Shown piece after piece: positions 12,268 to 24,300 of a stretch of DNA of 64,000 nucleotides. Source of the stretch: Tetragonia tetragonoides. Its lineage: Eukaryota > Streptophyta > Magnoliopsida > Caryophyllales > Aizoaceae. Location of the stretch: NCBI GenBank assembly GCA_038025085.1, contig CM076146.1, positions 21,213,001 through 21,277,000 on the forward strand. Reading direction: 5' to 3'. The notes under the pieces are model-generated. The model searched no databases. It saw only the letters and a list, made by a program, of their open reading frames with translations, and was not told where the DNA came from. Every line of letters begins with the position of its first letter. Position 1 is the first letter of the stretch. A program made the translations under genes and the position numbers.

Positions 12268-12928
12268 TGATGCAGGGGCAAGTACGTTAAAGGACAAGCA
12301 AGAAGACGACGAATCAAGAACGTCCAAGAACCCAGTTCTTGAAACGTTAATGCTTGATCTTGAGCTGCTCATTGCCAATAGTATAATGCCACGTGATGTA
12401 ATGTGTGAGGTAACTATGTTAGAGTGGCAAGAAGATGACTAGAAGCTGAAAAGAAGAAGCCTTGGGCGCCAAGGAAACTGTTCCAACGGTTTTGAGCCTT
12501 GGGCGCTAGGTAATCAGTTGTTTAGTTCGATTTCGTTTAGTATTCCCTTAATTAGTTAGAATATATTTAGGAGAGTAATAATCTGATTGTTATTAGTATT
12601 AGAATTCCATTAGGTGTTAGGAAAGCTCTTAGTTAGTCCGTTTTACAATTGTAGTCAGTTTCGTAGTTAGTTTCCTATTCAGACTAGGATTAGGATTCCG
12701 AATAGCTTTAGATTTTCTTTGTCTATGAATAGGGGAGAGCTTGCTATTGTAAACTCGTGCTTTGATGATTAATTATTGAATACGTGAGTATTTACCCCTC
12801 AAACTGAGTGATTCAGGTTGAAACCCTTACGAGTGATTCGTGAGTTATTCTTGAGTGATTCTTGAACAAGATCCCTTTGTGTGATACTATCAAAGGTTAA
12901 TTTCCGTTTTGTTACTTATTTCACATCA
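12268..12928 (+). repeat. 5' LTR of truncated gypsy copy (661 bp)
   Basis: Starts TGATGCAGGGGCAAG and ends TTATTTCACATCA, the same 661-bp length as the LTRs of the intact element. The first part encodes the C-terminal gag-pol tail of the family. The TATA region is altered to CTATGAATAGGGG, where the intact copy has CTATAAATAGGGG. Confidence 0.92.
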
Positions 12929-13091
12929 ACTTGGTATCAGAGCTAAAGGTTTGAGCTTTCTTAAGTTTAAACAACACGGTCCTGAGCATAAACACGACAC
13001 CATAGCGAGCTTTAGAGAAAGATTCTTGCAAGATCCACCCTTTGTTCACGAAGACAGCCAAGAAACCCCCAAGAAACCAACAACCGAAGCT

Positions 13092-13868
13092 ATGGGTGAG
13101 CCCAGCGAACTAGCAAAGTTGTTAACAGCCATGGAGGATCTTAGGACGTCTTTCAAATCTCAAGAAGAGCGAATGGCTGCTATGGAAAGAAGAAACCAAG
13201 AAGATAGGGAGAACATGGAGACAAGGATGTGCAGAATTCATTGGAGAAACCACAACCGTGACCCCGACTTCGATGAGGAGTTTGAAGACACAAGTGGGAC
13301 TAGAACCAATGACGCTCCTAAACCACGACATGCCTATGATGATGACAGGAACTTGAAGGTCGAACTCCCTGAATATGACGGTTCCTACGACCCAGAGGCC
13401 TTTCTTGATTGGCTTAGAACTATGGAGAGAGTCTTTGAATACAAGGAGTATGATGAGCGGCGAAGATGCAAGTTAGCCACGCTTAAACTCACCAAGCATG
13501 CTTCTTTATGGTATGAAAACCTAAAGGCTCGACGCAAGAAGGAAGAGAAAGCAAAGATTGAGACTTGGGACAAACTCAAGAAATATTTAAAGAAACGATT
13601 TTTGCCTAAAGAATTTGAGCAAGAACAGTTTTTGAAACTCACGTCCTTAAGCCAAGAAACCTCAAGTGTACAAGACTAACTCCAGAAGTTTGAACATATG
13701 CACATGATGTGTGATCTTGAGGAGAAGGAGGAGTTAAAGATCGCGCGGTTCATCAAAGGTCTAAACCCAACTCTAAGGCGCAAGGTAGAGCTTGTTCCTT
13801 ACGTAACCTTTGAGGACGTCTGCAAAATCGCTCTCAAGATTGAGAAGCAAGAGAAGGAGCAAAAACCG
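13092..13868 (+). pseudogene. Broken gag of CRM-like element
   Basis: Matches the first ~258 residues of the intact gag-pol (start MGEPSELAKLL, then ELPEYDGSYDPEAFLDWL and the retrotransposon gag domain to LNPTLRRKVELVPYVTFEDV). A TAC-to-TAA change makes a stop at 13677-13679 after SSVQD, and the frame would otherwise continue to 13868. The copy then runs directly into satellite. It cannot make a complete capsid protein, and no pol is present. Confidence 0.9.
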
Positions 13869-14310
13869 ATTTTGCGTTGTATATTAAGAGATAGGTTCCA
13901 AATACTTTGTTTGCATTCATTTGAGTGTGAAACTACACCGAGGATGTTTAAAAGTACAAACAAGCTTCAACTCAAGCTTTTGAATGCATTTACGCGTTTT
14001 AACAGCTCTTACGACTAGGGTGAAAGAGATTGAGTTCTTTTGTGTTGTATTTTCAGAGAAAGCACCCAAAAGCTTTGTTTGCATTCATTAGAGTGAGAAA
14101 CTACATCTAGGATATTTACAAGTACAAACAAGCTTCAACTCAAGCTTTTGAATGCATTTACGCGTTTTAAAAGCTCATATGACTAGGGTGAAAAAGTTTG
14201 AGTTCTTTTGTGTTGTATTTTAAGAGAAAGCATCCAAAAGCTTTGTTTGCATTCATTTCAGTGAGAAACTACACCAAGTATGTTTACAAGTACAAACAAG
14301 CTTCAAACTC
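13869..14310 (-). repeat. 168-bp satellite, reverse orientation
   Basis: About 2.6 reverse-oriented monomers between the truncated gypsy copy and the non-autonomous element. The last monomer is cut at CAAGCTTCAAACTC by the next LTR. Confidence 0.95.
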
Positions 14311-15193
14311 TGATGCGTTGGTGATGCATTAACATCAGATCACCAAGAGACTAGATTGAGTGTCATTGCAATGATCTTGGCCAATGGGACACTCTCAAGA
14401 TAAGTGATGACATTTCTGGTTCTAAAGGCATTATTGTCCTTTTGGCCACTTAAACTTGATTATGTTCGTGCGTGATTAGTCCATACAACTTAATTAGTCC
14501 GTACAAATAAGTATCTGTGATTAGTGTTAATTATAGTGCACCCTGCATGTAATTAGCATAATTAACAAATGTAATTAGTTGTTGTTTGAATTCCCTAAGT
14601 AGGTTCTGAGTAAGGCGCGCCTAAGAGCACATGGGGCAGGTAAGGATAAAGAATGAGGCTCCTTACAGCTCACCCACGTTTGTCCTTATGCAAGGACAAG
14701 CAACAGCTGTCAAGTGGTCCAAAACGGAAGGAAATGCGCTCCAAATTGTACTGCACGTATTTGGCTCATTTCTGGGCAAAATACTGAAGTTTCATTTTGC
14801 TTGGGCACTACTCTTGGACAGCTCACCCTTTCTAGAGTATTCTTAGGTTATTAGGGCACATTTGTGACCCCTATAAATATGTAAGAACAGCTGATGTAAA
14901 AGGTACTTGATGATGAATGAAAATATGAAATGGCTGCTGCCTTTTGCTTACAAACCTTGTTGTTCTTTATAATGTCCTTAGGGATATTTGGTGAAACAAG
15001 TAGTATCCTTTAGCTATGACTTGGTGGTTAAATCCTTTATAGTCTTGGTGGTGGTGCTATCTATCCTCCCTCTTCTTATTTTTCATTTCATTTACTTCGT
15101 TTTCAATCTCTATAATCAAAAAATAAACAAAATATTATCAAAATACCCATTGTTCGAAAACGAGCTAAAACCTTCAGTTTTGCTAACGCATCA
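14311..15193 (+). repeat. 5' LTR (883 bp) of non-autonomous element
   Basis: Begins TGATGCGTTGGTGATGC and ends TGCTAACGCATCA, immediately before the primer site. It contains a TATA-like CCTATAAATATG at about 14871. The short open frames inside it repeat in the partner LTR and are not genes. Confidence 0.93.
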
Positions 15194-15195
15194 GT

Positions 15196-15207
15196 TGGTA
15201 TCAGAGC
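15196..15207 (+). other. Primer binding site (initiator tRNA-Met)
   Basis: TGGTATCAGAGC lies two bases after the LTR end and is complementary to the 3' end of plant initiator tRNA-Met. Minus-strand DNA synthesis of the element would start here. The same 12-mer lies at 12932-12943, 54245-54256, 55078-55089 and, on the minus strand, 39518-39529. Confidence 0.92.
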
Positions 15208-15999
15208 TTTGGTTATTTAGCTCGTTCATCTGGATCCATTGAATATTTGGGAAGTTAGCTTTCTTATCCAAGTGGTTTGAAGAGGAAAGCTTGAGTCTTT
15301 GGCCCTCAAACAGACTCAAACATTCAGGCACTCTTGCTGAAAGGCGGTGGCGAGCAGTTTTACGATTCATATTATATCTGGAGTTCTAGAGCTTATCTAA
15401 GTTCATTTCTTCAGAGTGCTTTCTTCATTAAGAAGTCCTCTAACTCCTCAAGGTGGTTTCAAGGAAAAAGATTGAGATTTGGGCACCCAAGTAACCATTT
15501 TCTCCCATTGACGCCTGCTGGACGTGCGATTGGACTAAGATGGCTCTTGGAGGCGTTTCTAAAGGTAAAGGTGTGAACTTGGCTATTTTTCTGAGTTCCT
15601 AAGACCTTTGTCTTTCAACATCTCTTGGTGGTTTTGGTGTTATTGTTTTCATTTGGAGCAGTTTATTCGTTTGAGTGGACGTTCTGTTTTGGTTTGAGAA
15701 ACTGTCATTGTTTTATGCTGCGAGTAGTGTGTTGATTTGTTTACTGGGTTTATTGGATTTTGATCAAGGCATATGAGTTGTTGCATGAGCTAGTTGCTGT
15801 TGATTTAAGCACATGAACTATTGAGCATTTAGAGTTTTGTTTACTCGTGAAGTTTGGTTGCTATTACACTGACAGGATTGAACTTTAGTGAGCAATCTGT
15901 TTGTTATACAAACATGTTTCCTTATTTCCTACAGTAGTCCACAAAGAACGCAAAACAACCCAAACACCATCCGAACTCAAACACAACCGAATCCACAAA

Positions 16000-17058
16000 A
16001 TGCCTTGTCGTTATCATACCAAGTATAATGATGATGACTTAGAGATTGACTTTCCTAAATTTGGTGGGTTCCTCTATTTTGAAGATTTTTATGCATGGCT
16101 TGAGACGGTGGATGAATGGTTTAAAGTCTTGGAGTTTTCTAATCACAAGAAAATAGAACTTGTGACGAGTTCTTTTGATTGTGATGCTTTGATTTGGTGG
16201 GAACTCTTAGAAATTAGAAGGAGCAGGATTGGGAAGGGCAAAATCCAAAGTTGGAGTGAGATGCGAGAAGAGCTCATTAGAAAGTTTGTGCCAAAGTTCA
16301 CGTCACGAGCTTTTTACACTCCACACAACCTTGAGCATGTAGCTAGTGTGAAAGCTACTGAAAATGCAACTCCCATAATTGTGAGCCTAGAGGAATGGCA
16401 AATGATTGGTGAATTTCAAGAACCCACTTTGTTTCAAGAAGAACAAAAGGACGACCCGAGCAATGTTCTTGATTCAGCAATCGTTGTGGAAGAATTACAA
16501 CCCCATGGTGATGAAACTGTCATTTGTGAAGATATCGTGCAAGCAAAAATCGCACCTTTACTCGTACAACACACTGAGCAACAAGTTTCTGTTATAGAAA
16601 GTACTTTACAGCTTGAGCATGACAACAAAAATAACTCTATGGAGGTCACAAAACCTGGTTTAGCGAAATGTAATGCAGCACCTCATACAACATGTCATTT
16701 ACCTAGAAAATCAGAACTTAAAGTTGTATGTGATGACATGGCTAGTTCACATGCTGAAATTGAACAAGTTTTTGAGAAGCATCATGGTGGAAGCAGCAGG
16801 TTTGATAGTGATTGGCATGAGTGTGGTCGCTTCCCTCGAGTGGGCATCGGTGTAACTACAACAAGCCACTTTGATGTGAACAAGAAGCGAGCTAAGGGTG
16901 ATGTGACAAAATTGATAGGAGCCTGGATCCGAGGCCGAATTAGGGGTGCGAAGTTCAGCACCTACATGTTTGAGTTAAATTGGATGGCTTTCTTTTTCAC
17001 GGACTTGAGGGCAAGTCCCAAAATAGAAGAGGAGAATGATGCGTTGGTGATGCATTAA
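16000..17058 (+). CDS. Gag-like protein of non-autonomous LTR element
   Basis: 352 codons from ATG at 16000 (KMPCRYHTKYND); the frame is open back to 15901 without another ATG. Residues ~12-110 look like a retrotransposon gag domain: LEIDFPKFGG, then FYAWLETVDEWFKVLEF, then IELVTSSFDCDALIWWELL, then IQSWSEMREELIRKFVP. The rest is acidic and low in recognisable motifs; a final basic patch reads WIRGRIRGAKF. No zinc knuckle (CX2CX4HX4C) is visible. The last codons (DALVMH) and stop lie inside the 3' LTR, the same overlap seen in the intact element. Its presumed role is to form particles or package the RNA while an autonomous relative supplies RT and integrase. About 800 bp of non-coding leader (15208-15999) precedes it. 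Confidence 0.75.
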   Translation: MPCRYHTKYNDDDLEIDFPKFGGFLYFEDFYAWLETVDEWFKVLEFSNHKKIELVTSSFDCDALIWWELLEIRRSRIGKGKIQSWSEMREELIRKFVPKFTSRAFYTPHNLEHVASVKATENATPIIVSLEEWQMIGEFQEPTLFQEEQKDDPSNVLDSAIVVEELQPHGDETVICEDIVQAKIAPLLVQHTEQQVSVIESTLQLEHDNKNNSMEVTKPGLAKCNAAPHTTCHLPRKSELKVVCDDMASSHAEIEQVFEKHHGGSSRFDSDWHECGRFPRVGIGVTTTSHFDVNKKRAKGDVTKLIGAWIRGRIRGAKFSTYMFELNWMAFFFTDLRASPKIEEENDALVMH

Positions 17059-17919
17059 CATCAGATCACCAAGAGACTAGATTGAGTGTCATTGCAATGA
17101 TCTTGGCCAATGGGACACTTTCAAGATAAGTGATGACATTTCTGGTTCTAAAGACATTATTGTCCTTTTGGCCACTTAAACTTGATTATGTTCGTGCATG
17201 ATTAGTCCGTACAACTTAATTAGTCCGTACAAATAAGTATCTGTGATTAGTGTTAATTATAGTGCACCCTGCATGTAATTAGCATAATTAACAAATGTAA
17301 TTAGTTGTTGTTTGAATTCCCTAAGTAGTTGCTGAGTAAGGCGCGCCTAAGAGCACATGGGGCAGGTAAGGATGAAGAATGAGGCTCCTTACAGCTCACC
17401 CACGTTTGTCCTTATGCAAGGACAAGTAACAGCTGTCAAGTGGTCCAAAACGGAAGGAAATGCGCTCCAAATTGTACTGCACGTATTTGGCTCATTTCTG
17501 GGCAAAATACTGAAGTTTCATTTTGCTTGGGCACTACTCTTGGACAGCTCACCCTTTCTAGAGTATTCTTAGGTTATTAGGGCACATTTGTGACCCCTAT
17601 AAATATGTAAGAACAGCTGATGTAAAAGGTACTTGATGATGAATGAAAATATGAAATGGCTGCTGCCTTTTGCTTACAAACCTTGTTGTTCTTTATAATG
17701 TCCTTAGGGATATTTGGTGAAACAAGTAGTATCCTTTAGCCATGACTTGGTGGTTAAATCCTTTATAGTCTTGGTGGTGGTGGTATCTATCCTCCCTCTT
17801 CTTATTTTTCGTTTCATTTACTTCGTTTTTAATCTCTATAATCAAAAAACAAACAAAATATTATCAAAATACCCATTGTTTGAAAACGAGCTAAAACCTT
17901 CAGTTTTGCTAAGGTATCA
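17037..17919 (+). repeat. 3' LTR (883 bp) of non-autonomous element
   Basis: Same length as the 5' LTR. It starts TGATGCGTTGG right after purine tract AGAAGAGGAGAA and ends AAGGTATCA, where the partner has AACGCATCA. Satellite resumes at once with ACCTCATACG. Confidence 0.92.
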
Positions 17920-20900
17920 ACCTCATACGATTGGGGTGAAAGAGATTGAGGTCTTTTGTGTTGAATATTAAGAGAAAGCACCCAAATGCTTTGTTTGCAT
18001 TCATTTGAGTGCGAAAATACAGCAAGGATGTTTACAGGTACAAACACGCTTTAACTCCACCTTTTGAATGCATTTACGCGTTTTAACAGCTCTTACATCT
18101 AGGGTGAAAGAGATTGAGTTCTTTTGTGTTGTATATTAAGAGAAAGCACCCAAATGCTTTGTTTGCAATCATTTGAGGGAGAAACTACACCAACGAAGTT
18201 TACAAGTACAAACAAGCTTCAACTCAAGCTTTTGAAAGCATTTACGCGTTTTAAAACCTCATACGACTAGGGTGAAAGAGATTGAGGTCTTTTGTGTAGT
18301 ATATTAAGAGAAAGCACCCAAATGCTTTCTTTGCATTAATTTCAGTGAGAAACTACACCAAGGATGTTTCCAAGTACAAACAAGCTTCAACTTCAAGCTT
18401 TTGAAAACATTTACGCGTTTTAAAACCTCATACGACTAGGGTGAAAAAGATTGAGTTCTTTTGTATTGTATTTTAAGAGAAAGCAACCAAAAGCTTTGTT
18501 TGCATTCATTGGAGTGAGAAACTACACCAATAATGTTTACAAGTACAAACAAGCTTCAACTCAAGCTTTTGAATGCATTTACGCGTTTTAAAAGCTCATA
18601 TGACTAGGGTGAAAAAGATTGAGTTCTTTTGTGTTGTATATTAAGAGAAAGCACCCAAATGCTTTGCATTAATTTGAGTGAGAAACTTAACCAAGGATGT
18701 TTACAAGGACCAACAAGCTTCAACTTAAGCTTTTGAATGCATATACGCGTTTTAAAACCTCGTACGACTAGGGTGAAAGAGATTGAGTTCTTTTGTGTTG
18801 TATTTTCAAATAAAACACCCAAAAGCTTTGTTTGCAATCATTGGAGTGAGAAGCTACACCAAGGATGTTAACAAGTACAAACAAGCTTAAACTCAAGCTT
18901 TTGAATGCATTTACGCGTTTTAAAGGCTCATATGACTAGGGTGAAAAAGATTGAGTTCTTTTGTGTTGTATATTAAGAGAATGCACCCAAATGCTTTGTT
19001 TGCATTCATTTGAGTGAGAAACTTAACCAAGGTTGTTTACAAGTACCAACAAGCTTCAACTTAAGCTTTTGAATGCATATACGCGTTTTAAAACCTCATA
19101 CGACTAGGGTGAAAGAGATTGAGTTCTTTTGTGTTGTATTTTCAGAGAAAGCACCGAAAAGCTTTGTTTGCATTCATTGGAGTGAGAAACTACAACAAGG
19201 ATGTTTACAAGTACAAACAATCATCAACTCAAGCTTTTGAACGTATTTACGCGTTTTAAAAGCTTATATGACTAGGGTGAAAGAGATTGAGGTCTTTTGT
19301 GTGGTTTATTAACAGAAAGCACCCAAATGCTTTGTTTGCATTCATTTGAGTGAGAAACTACACCAAGGATGTTTACTAGTACAAACAAGCTTTAACTCCA
19401 CCTTTTGAATGCATTTACGCGTTTTAACAGCTCTTACGACTAGGGTGAAAGAGATTGGGTTCTTTTGTGTTGTATTTTCAGAGAAAGCACCCAAATGCCT
19501 TGTTTGCATTCATTTGAGTGAGAAACTTAACCAAGGATGTTTACAAGTACAAACAACCTTCAACTCAAGCTTTTGAATGTATTTACGCGTTTTAACAGCT
19601 CTTACGATTAGGGTGAAAGAGATTGAGGTTTTTTGTGTTGTATATTAAGAGAACGCACCCAAATGCTTTGTTTGCATTCATTTGAGTGAGAAACTACACC
19701 AAGGATGTTTACAATTACAAACAAGCTTTAACTCCACCTTTTGAATGCATTTACGCGTTTTAACAGCTCTTACATCTAGGGTGAAAGAGATTGAATTCTT
19801 TTGTGTTGTACATTAAGAGAAAGCACCCAAATGCTTTGTTTGCATTCATTTGAGGGAGAAACTACACCAAGGATGTTTACAAGTACAAACAAGTTTCAAC
19901 TCAAGCTTTTGAATGCATTTACGCATTTTAACAGCTCTTACAACTAGGGTGAAAGAGATTGAGTTCTTTTGTGTTGTATATTAAGAGAAGTCACACAAAT
20001 GCTTTGTTTGCATTCATTTGAGTGAGAAACTACACCAAAGATGTTTACAAGTACAAACAAGCTTTAACTCCACCCTTTGAATGCATTTACGCGTTTTAAC
20101 AGCTCTTACATCTAGGGTGAAAGAGATTGAGGTCTTTTGTGTTGTATATTAAGGGAAAGCACCCAAATGCTTTGTTTGCATTCATTTGAGTGAGAAACTA
20201 CACCAAGGATGTTGACAAGTACAAACAAGCTTTAACTCCACCTTTTGAATGCATTTACGCGTTTTAACAGCTCTTACGACAAGGGTGAAAGAGATTGAGT
20301 TCTTTTGTGTTGTATATTAAGAGAAAGCACCCAAAAGCTTTGTTTGCATTCATTTCAGTGAGAAACTACACCAAGAATGTTTACAAGTACAAACAAGCTT
20401 CAACTCAAGCTTTTGAATGCATTTACGCGTTTTAAAAGCTCATATGACTAGGGTGAAAGAGATTGAGTTCTTTTGTGTTGTATATTAAGAGAAAGCACCA
20501 AGATACTTTGTTTCCATTCATTTGAGTGAGAAACTACACCAAGGATGTTTACAAGCACAAACAAGCTTTAACTCCACCTTTTGAATGCATTTACGCATTT
20601 TAACAGGTCTTACAACTAGGGTGAAAGAGATTGAGTTCTTTTGTGTTGTATATTAAGAGAAATCACCCAAATGGTTTGTTTGCATTCATTTGAGTGAGAA
20701 ACTACACCAAGGATGTTTACAAGTACAAACAAGTTTCAACTCAAGCTTTTGAATGCATTTACGCGTTTTAACAGCTCTTAGGACTAGGCGGAAAGAGATT
20801 GAGTTCTTTTGTGTTGTATATTAAGAAAAAGCATCCAAAAGCTTTGTTTGCATTCATTGGAGTGAGAAACTCAATCTCTTTTGTGTTTACAAGTACAAAC

Positions 20901-21395
20901 AAGCTTCAACTCAAGCTTAAGAGAAAGCACCCAAAAGCTTTGTTTAATTCATTTCAGTGAGAAACTACACCAAGGGTGTTTACAAGTACAAACAAGCTTT
21001 AACTCCACCTTTTGAATGCATATACGCGTTTTAAAACCTCATACAACTAGGGTGAAAGAGATTGAGTTCTTTTGTGTTGTATTTTCAGAGAAAGCACCCA
21101 AAAGCTTTGTTTGCATTCATTGGAGTGAGAAACTACACCAAGGATGTTTACAAGTACAAACAAGCTTCAACTCAAGCTTTTGAAAGCATTTAAGCGTTTT
21201 AACAGCTCTTACATCTAGGGTGAAAGAGATTGAGTTCTTTTGTGTTGTATATTAAGAGAAAGCACCCAAATGCTTTGTTTGCATTTCATTTGAGTGTGAA
21301 ACTACACCAAGGGTGTTTACAAGTACAAACAAGCTTCAACTCAAGCTTTTGAATCCATTGACGCGTTTTAACAGCACTTACAACTAGGGTGATAG
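17920..21395 (-). repeat. 168-bp satellite, long reverse-oriented run
   Basis: About 20 reverse monomers (landmark GCTTTGTTTGCATTCATT). Two monomer classes interleave: one with TTTAACTCCACCTTTTG, usually with TAACAGCTCTTA, the other with CTTCAACTCAAGCTTTTG, often with TAAAAGCTCATA or TAAAACCTCATA. Small irregularities include a rearranged monomer at 20860-20960. Confidence 0.96.
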
Positions 21396-24300
21396 AGATT
21401 AATATACAACACAAAAGACCTCAATCTTTTTCACCCTAGTCATATGAGCTTTTAAAACGCGTAAATGCATTCAAAAGGTTGAGTTGAAGCTTGTTTGTAC
21501 TTGTAAACATTCTTGGTGTAGTTTCTCACTGAAATGAATGCAAACAAAGCTTTTGGTTGTACTTGTAAATATCCTTGTAAACATCCTAGGTGTAGTTTCA
21601 CACTCAAATGAATGCAAACAAAGTATTTGGATGCTTTCTCTTAATATACAACACAAAAGAACTCAAATCTCTTTCACCCTACTCGTATAAGCTTTTAAAA
21701 CCCGTAAATGCATTGAAAAGCTTGAGTTGTAGCTTGTTTGTACTTGTAAACATCCTAGGTGTAGTTTCACACTGAAGTGAATGCAAACAAAGTATTTGGA
21801 TGCATTCTCTTAATATACAACACAAAAGAACTCAAATCTCTTTCACCCTACTCGTATCAGCTTTCAAAACGTGTAAATGCATTCAAAAGCTTGAGTTGTA
21901 GCTTGTTTGTACTTTAAAACATTCTAGGTGTAGTTTCATACTAAAATGAATGCAAACAAAACATTGTGGTGCTTTCTCTTAATATAAAACACAAAAGAAC
22001 TCAATCTCTGTCCCCCTAGTCGTAAGAGCTGTTAAAACGCGTAAATGCATTCAAAGGCTTGAGTATTTGAGGATAAACAATCCTAGGTGTAGGTGACAAA
22101 GAGGGGGAGAAAGAGATTTGAGTTCTTTTGTGTTGTATATTAAGTTTTCTCTTTTAAGAGATTGAGTTCTTTTGTCTTGTATTTTCAGAGAATGCACCCA
22201 AAAGCTTTGTTTGCATTCATTTGAGTGAGAAACTACACCTAAGTGAATGTTTTAATGTTTGCTCAATTACTTTCACCCTAGTCATAAGAGCTGTTAAAAT
22301 GCGTAAATGCATTCAAAAGCTTGATTTTAAGCTTGTTTGGACTTGTAAACATCCTTTGTGTAGTTTCACATTCAAATGAATGCAAACAAAGCATTTGGGT
22401 GCTTTCTGTTAGTATAAAAAAAAAAGAACTCAATTACTTTCACCCTTGTCGTAAGAGCTGTCAAAACGCGTAAACTGAATTATTTAAATGATCGGGTTTG
22501 TATATTAATGATTTAAAGCTTGCAATCAAACAAGCTCCGGATATTAAGGCTTTAACTCCACCTTTTGAATGCATTTACGCGTTTTAACAGCTCTTACATC
22601 TAGGGTGAAAGAGATTGAGGTCTTTTGTGTTGTATATTAAGAGAAAGCACCTAAATGCTTTGTTTGCATTCATTTGAGTGAGAAACTACACCAAGGATGT
22701 TTACAAGTACAAACAAGCTTCAACTCAAGCTTTTGAATGTATTTACGCGTTTTAACAGCTCCAATGATTAGGGTGAAAGAGATTGAGGTCTTTTGTGTTG
22801 TATATTAAGAGAAAGCACCCAAATGCTTTGTTTGCATTCATTTGAGTGAGAAACTACACCAAGGATGTTTACAAGTACAAACAAGCTTCAACTCAAGCTT
22901 TTGAATGTATTTACGCGTTTTAACAGCTCCAACGATTAGGGTGAAAGAGATTGAGGTCTTTTGTGTTGTATATTAAGAGAAAGCACCCAAATGCTTTGTT
23001 TGCATTCATTTGAGTGAGAAACTACACCAAGGATGTTTACAAGTACAAACAAGCTTTAACTCTACCTTTTGAATGCATTTACGCGTTTTAACAGCACTTA
23101 CATCTAGGGTGAAAGAGATTGAGTTCTTTTGTGTTGTATATTAAGAGAAAGCACCCAAATGCTTTGTTTGCATTCATTTGAGTGAGAAACTACACCAAGG
23201 ATGCTTACAAGTACAAACAAGCTTCAACTCAAGCTTTTGAATGCATTAACGCGTTTTAACAGCTCTTACGACTAGGCGAAAAGAGATTGAGTTCTTTTGT
23301 GTTGTATATTAAGAAACAGCACCCAAATGCATTGTTTGCATTCATTTGAGTGTGAAACTACCCCAAGGATGTTTACAACTACAAACAAGCTTGAACTCAA
23401 GCTTTTGAATGCATTTAAGCGTTTTAAAAGCTCATACGACAAGGGTGAAAGAGATTGAGTTCTTTTGTGTTGTATCTTAAGAGAACGCACCCAAATGTTT
23501 TCTTTGCATTCATTTGAGTGAGAAACTACACAAAAGATGTTTACAAGTACCAACAAACTTCAGCTTAAGCTTTTGAATGCATATACGCGTTTTAAACAGT
23601 TTCTTAATTTTGTTTGCATTCACCTTTTGAATTTACAAGTACAAACAATCAAATGAATGCAAATAAAGCATTTGGGTGCTTTCTCTTAATATACAACACA
23701 AAAGAACTCAATCTCTTTCACCCTAGATGTAAGAGCTGTTAAAACGCGTAAATGCATTCAAAAGGTGGAGTTAAAGCTTGTTTGTACTTGTAAACATCCT
23801 TGGTGTAACGCAAATTTACGCGTTTTAACAGCACTTACATCTAGGGTGAAAGAGATTGAGTTCTTTTGTGTTGTATATTAAGAGAAAGCACCCAAATGCT
23901 TTGTTTGCATTCATTTGACTGAGAAACTACACCAAGGATGTTTACAAGTACAAACAAGCTTTAACTTAAGCTTTTGAATGCATATACGCGTTTTAACAGC
24001 TCTTACGACTAGGGTGAAAGAGATTGAGTTCTTTTGTGTTGTATTTTCAGAGAAAGCACCCAAAAGCTTTGTTTGCATTCATTGGAGTGAGAAACTACAC
24101 CAAGGATGTTTACAAGTAAATTTGCGTTACACCCAGGATGTTTACAAGTACAAACAAGCTTCAACTCCACCTTTTGAATGCATTTACACGTTTTAACAGA
24201 TCTTACAACTAGGGTGAAAGAGATTGAGATCTTTTGTGTTGTATATTAAGAGAAAGTACCCAAATGCTTTCTTTGCATTAATTTGAGTGAGAAACTACAC

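Larger units (their letters stand above)
12268..13875 (+). mobile_element. Truncated CRM-like Ty3/gypsy copy (5' LTR + gag)
   Basis: A copy of the family that is intact at 34381-40193, here on the plus strand. It has a complete 5' LTR, the primer site at 12932-12943 and the first part of gag, then breaks off at about 13868 after the KEQKP codons. Everything from the zinc knuckle through pol and the 3' LTR is absent. The flanking satellite is in phase on both sides: GTTGT precedes the LTR (12263-12267) and recurs at 13876-13880, followed by the expected ATATTAAGAG. So a target duplication may survive although the 3' end is gone. Confidence 0.9.
14311..17919 (+). mobile_element. Non-autonomous gag-only LTR retrotransposon
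   Basis: Two 883-bp LTRs (14311-15193; 17037-17919) bracket an internal region of 1,843 bp. LTR termini are TGATGCGTT...AACGCATCA, a 9-bp inverted terminal match (the last bases of the 3' copy are mutated). Primer site 15196-15207 matches initiator tRNA-Met and a purine tract 17025-17036 precedes the 3' LTR. Coding capacity is one gag-like frame. I see no protease, RT, RNase H or integrase, so it would depend on another element. By eye the LTRs differ at roughly 16 sites (about 1.8%), so the insertion is older than the intact gypsy copy. Flanks are AACTC (left) and ACCTC (right), an imperfect 5-bp duplication at best. Confidence 0.88.

Noticed and set aside
14631..15242. Short frames with hydrophobic stretches (membrane-protein-like)
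   Set aside because: They lie in the 5' LTR and recur in the 3' LTR at 17357-17971; T-rich LTR sequence explains the hydrophobic residues.
14306..17924. AACTC/ACCTC as a clean target-site duplication of the 883-bp-LTR element
   Set aside because: One mismatch, and the flanking satellite is about 40 bp out of register, so recombination at one end cannot be excluded.
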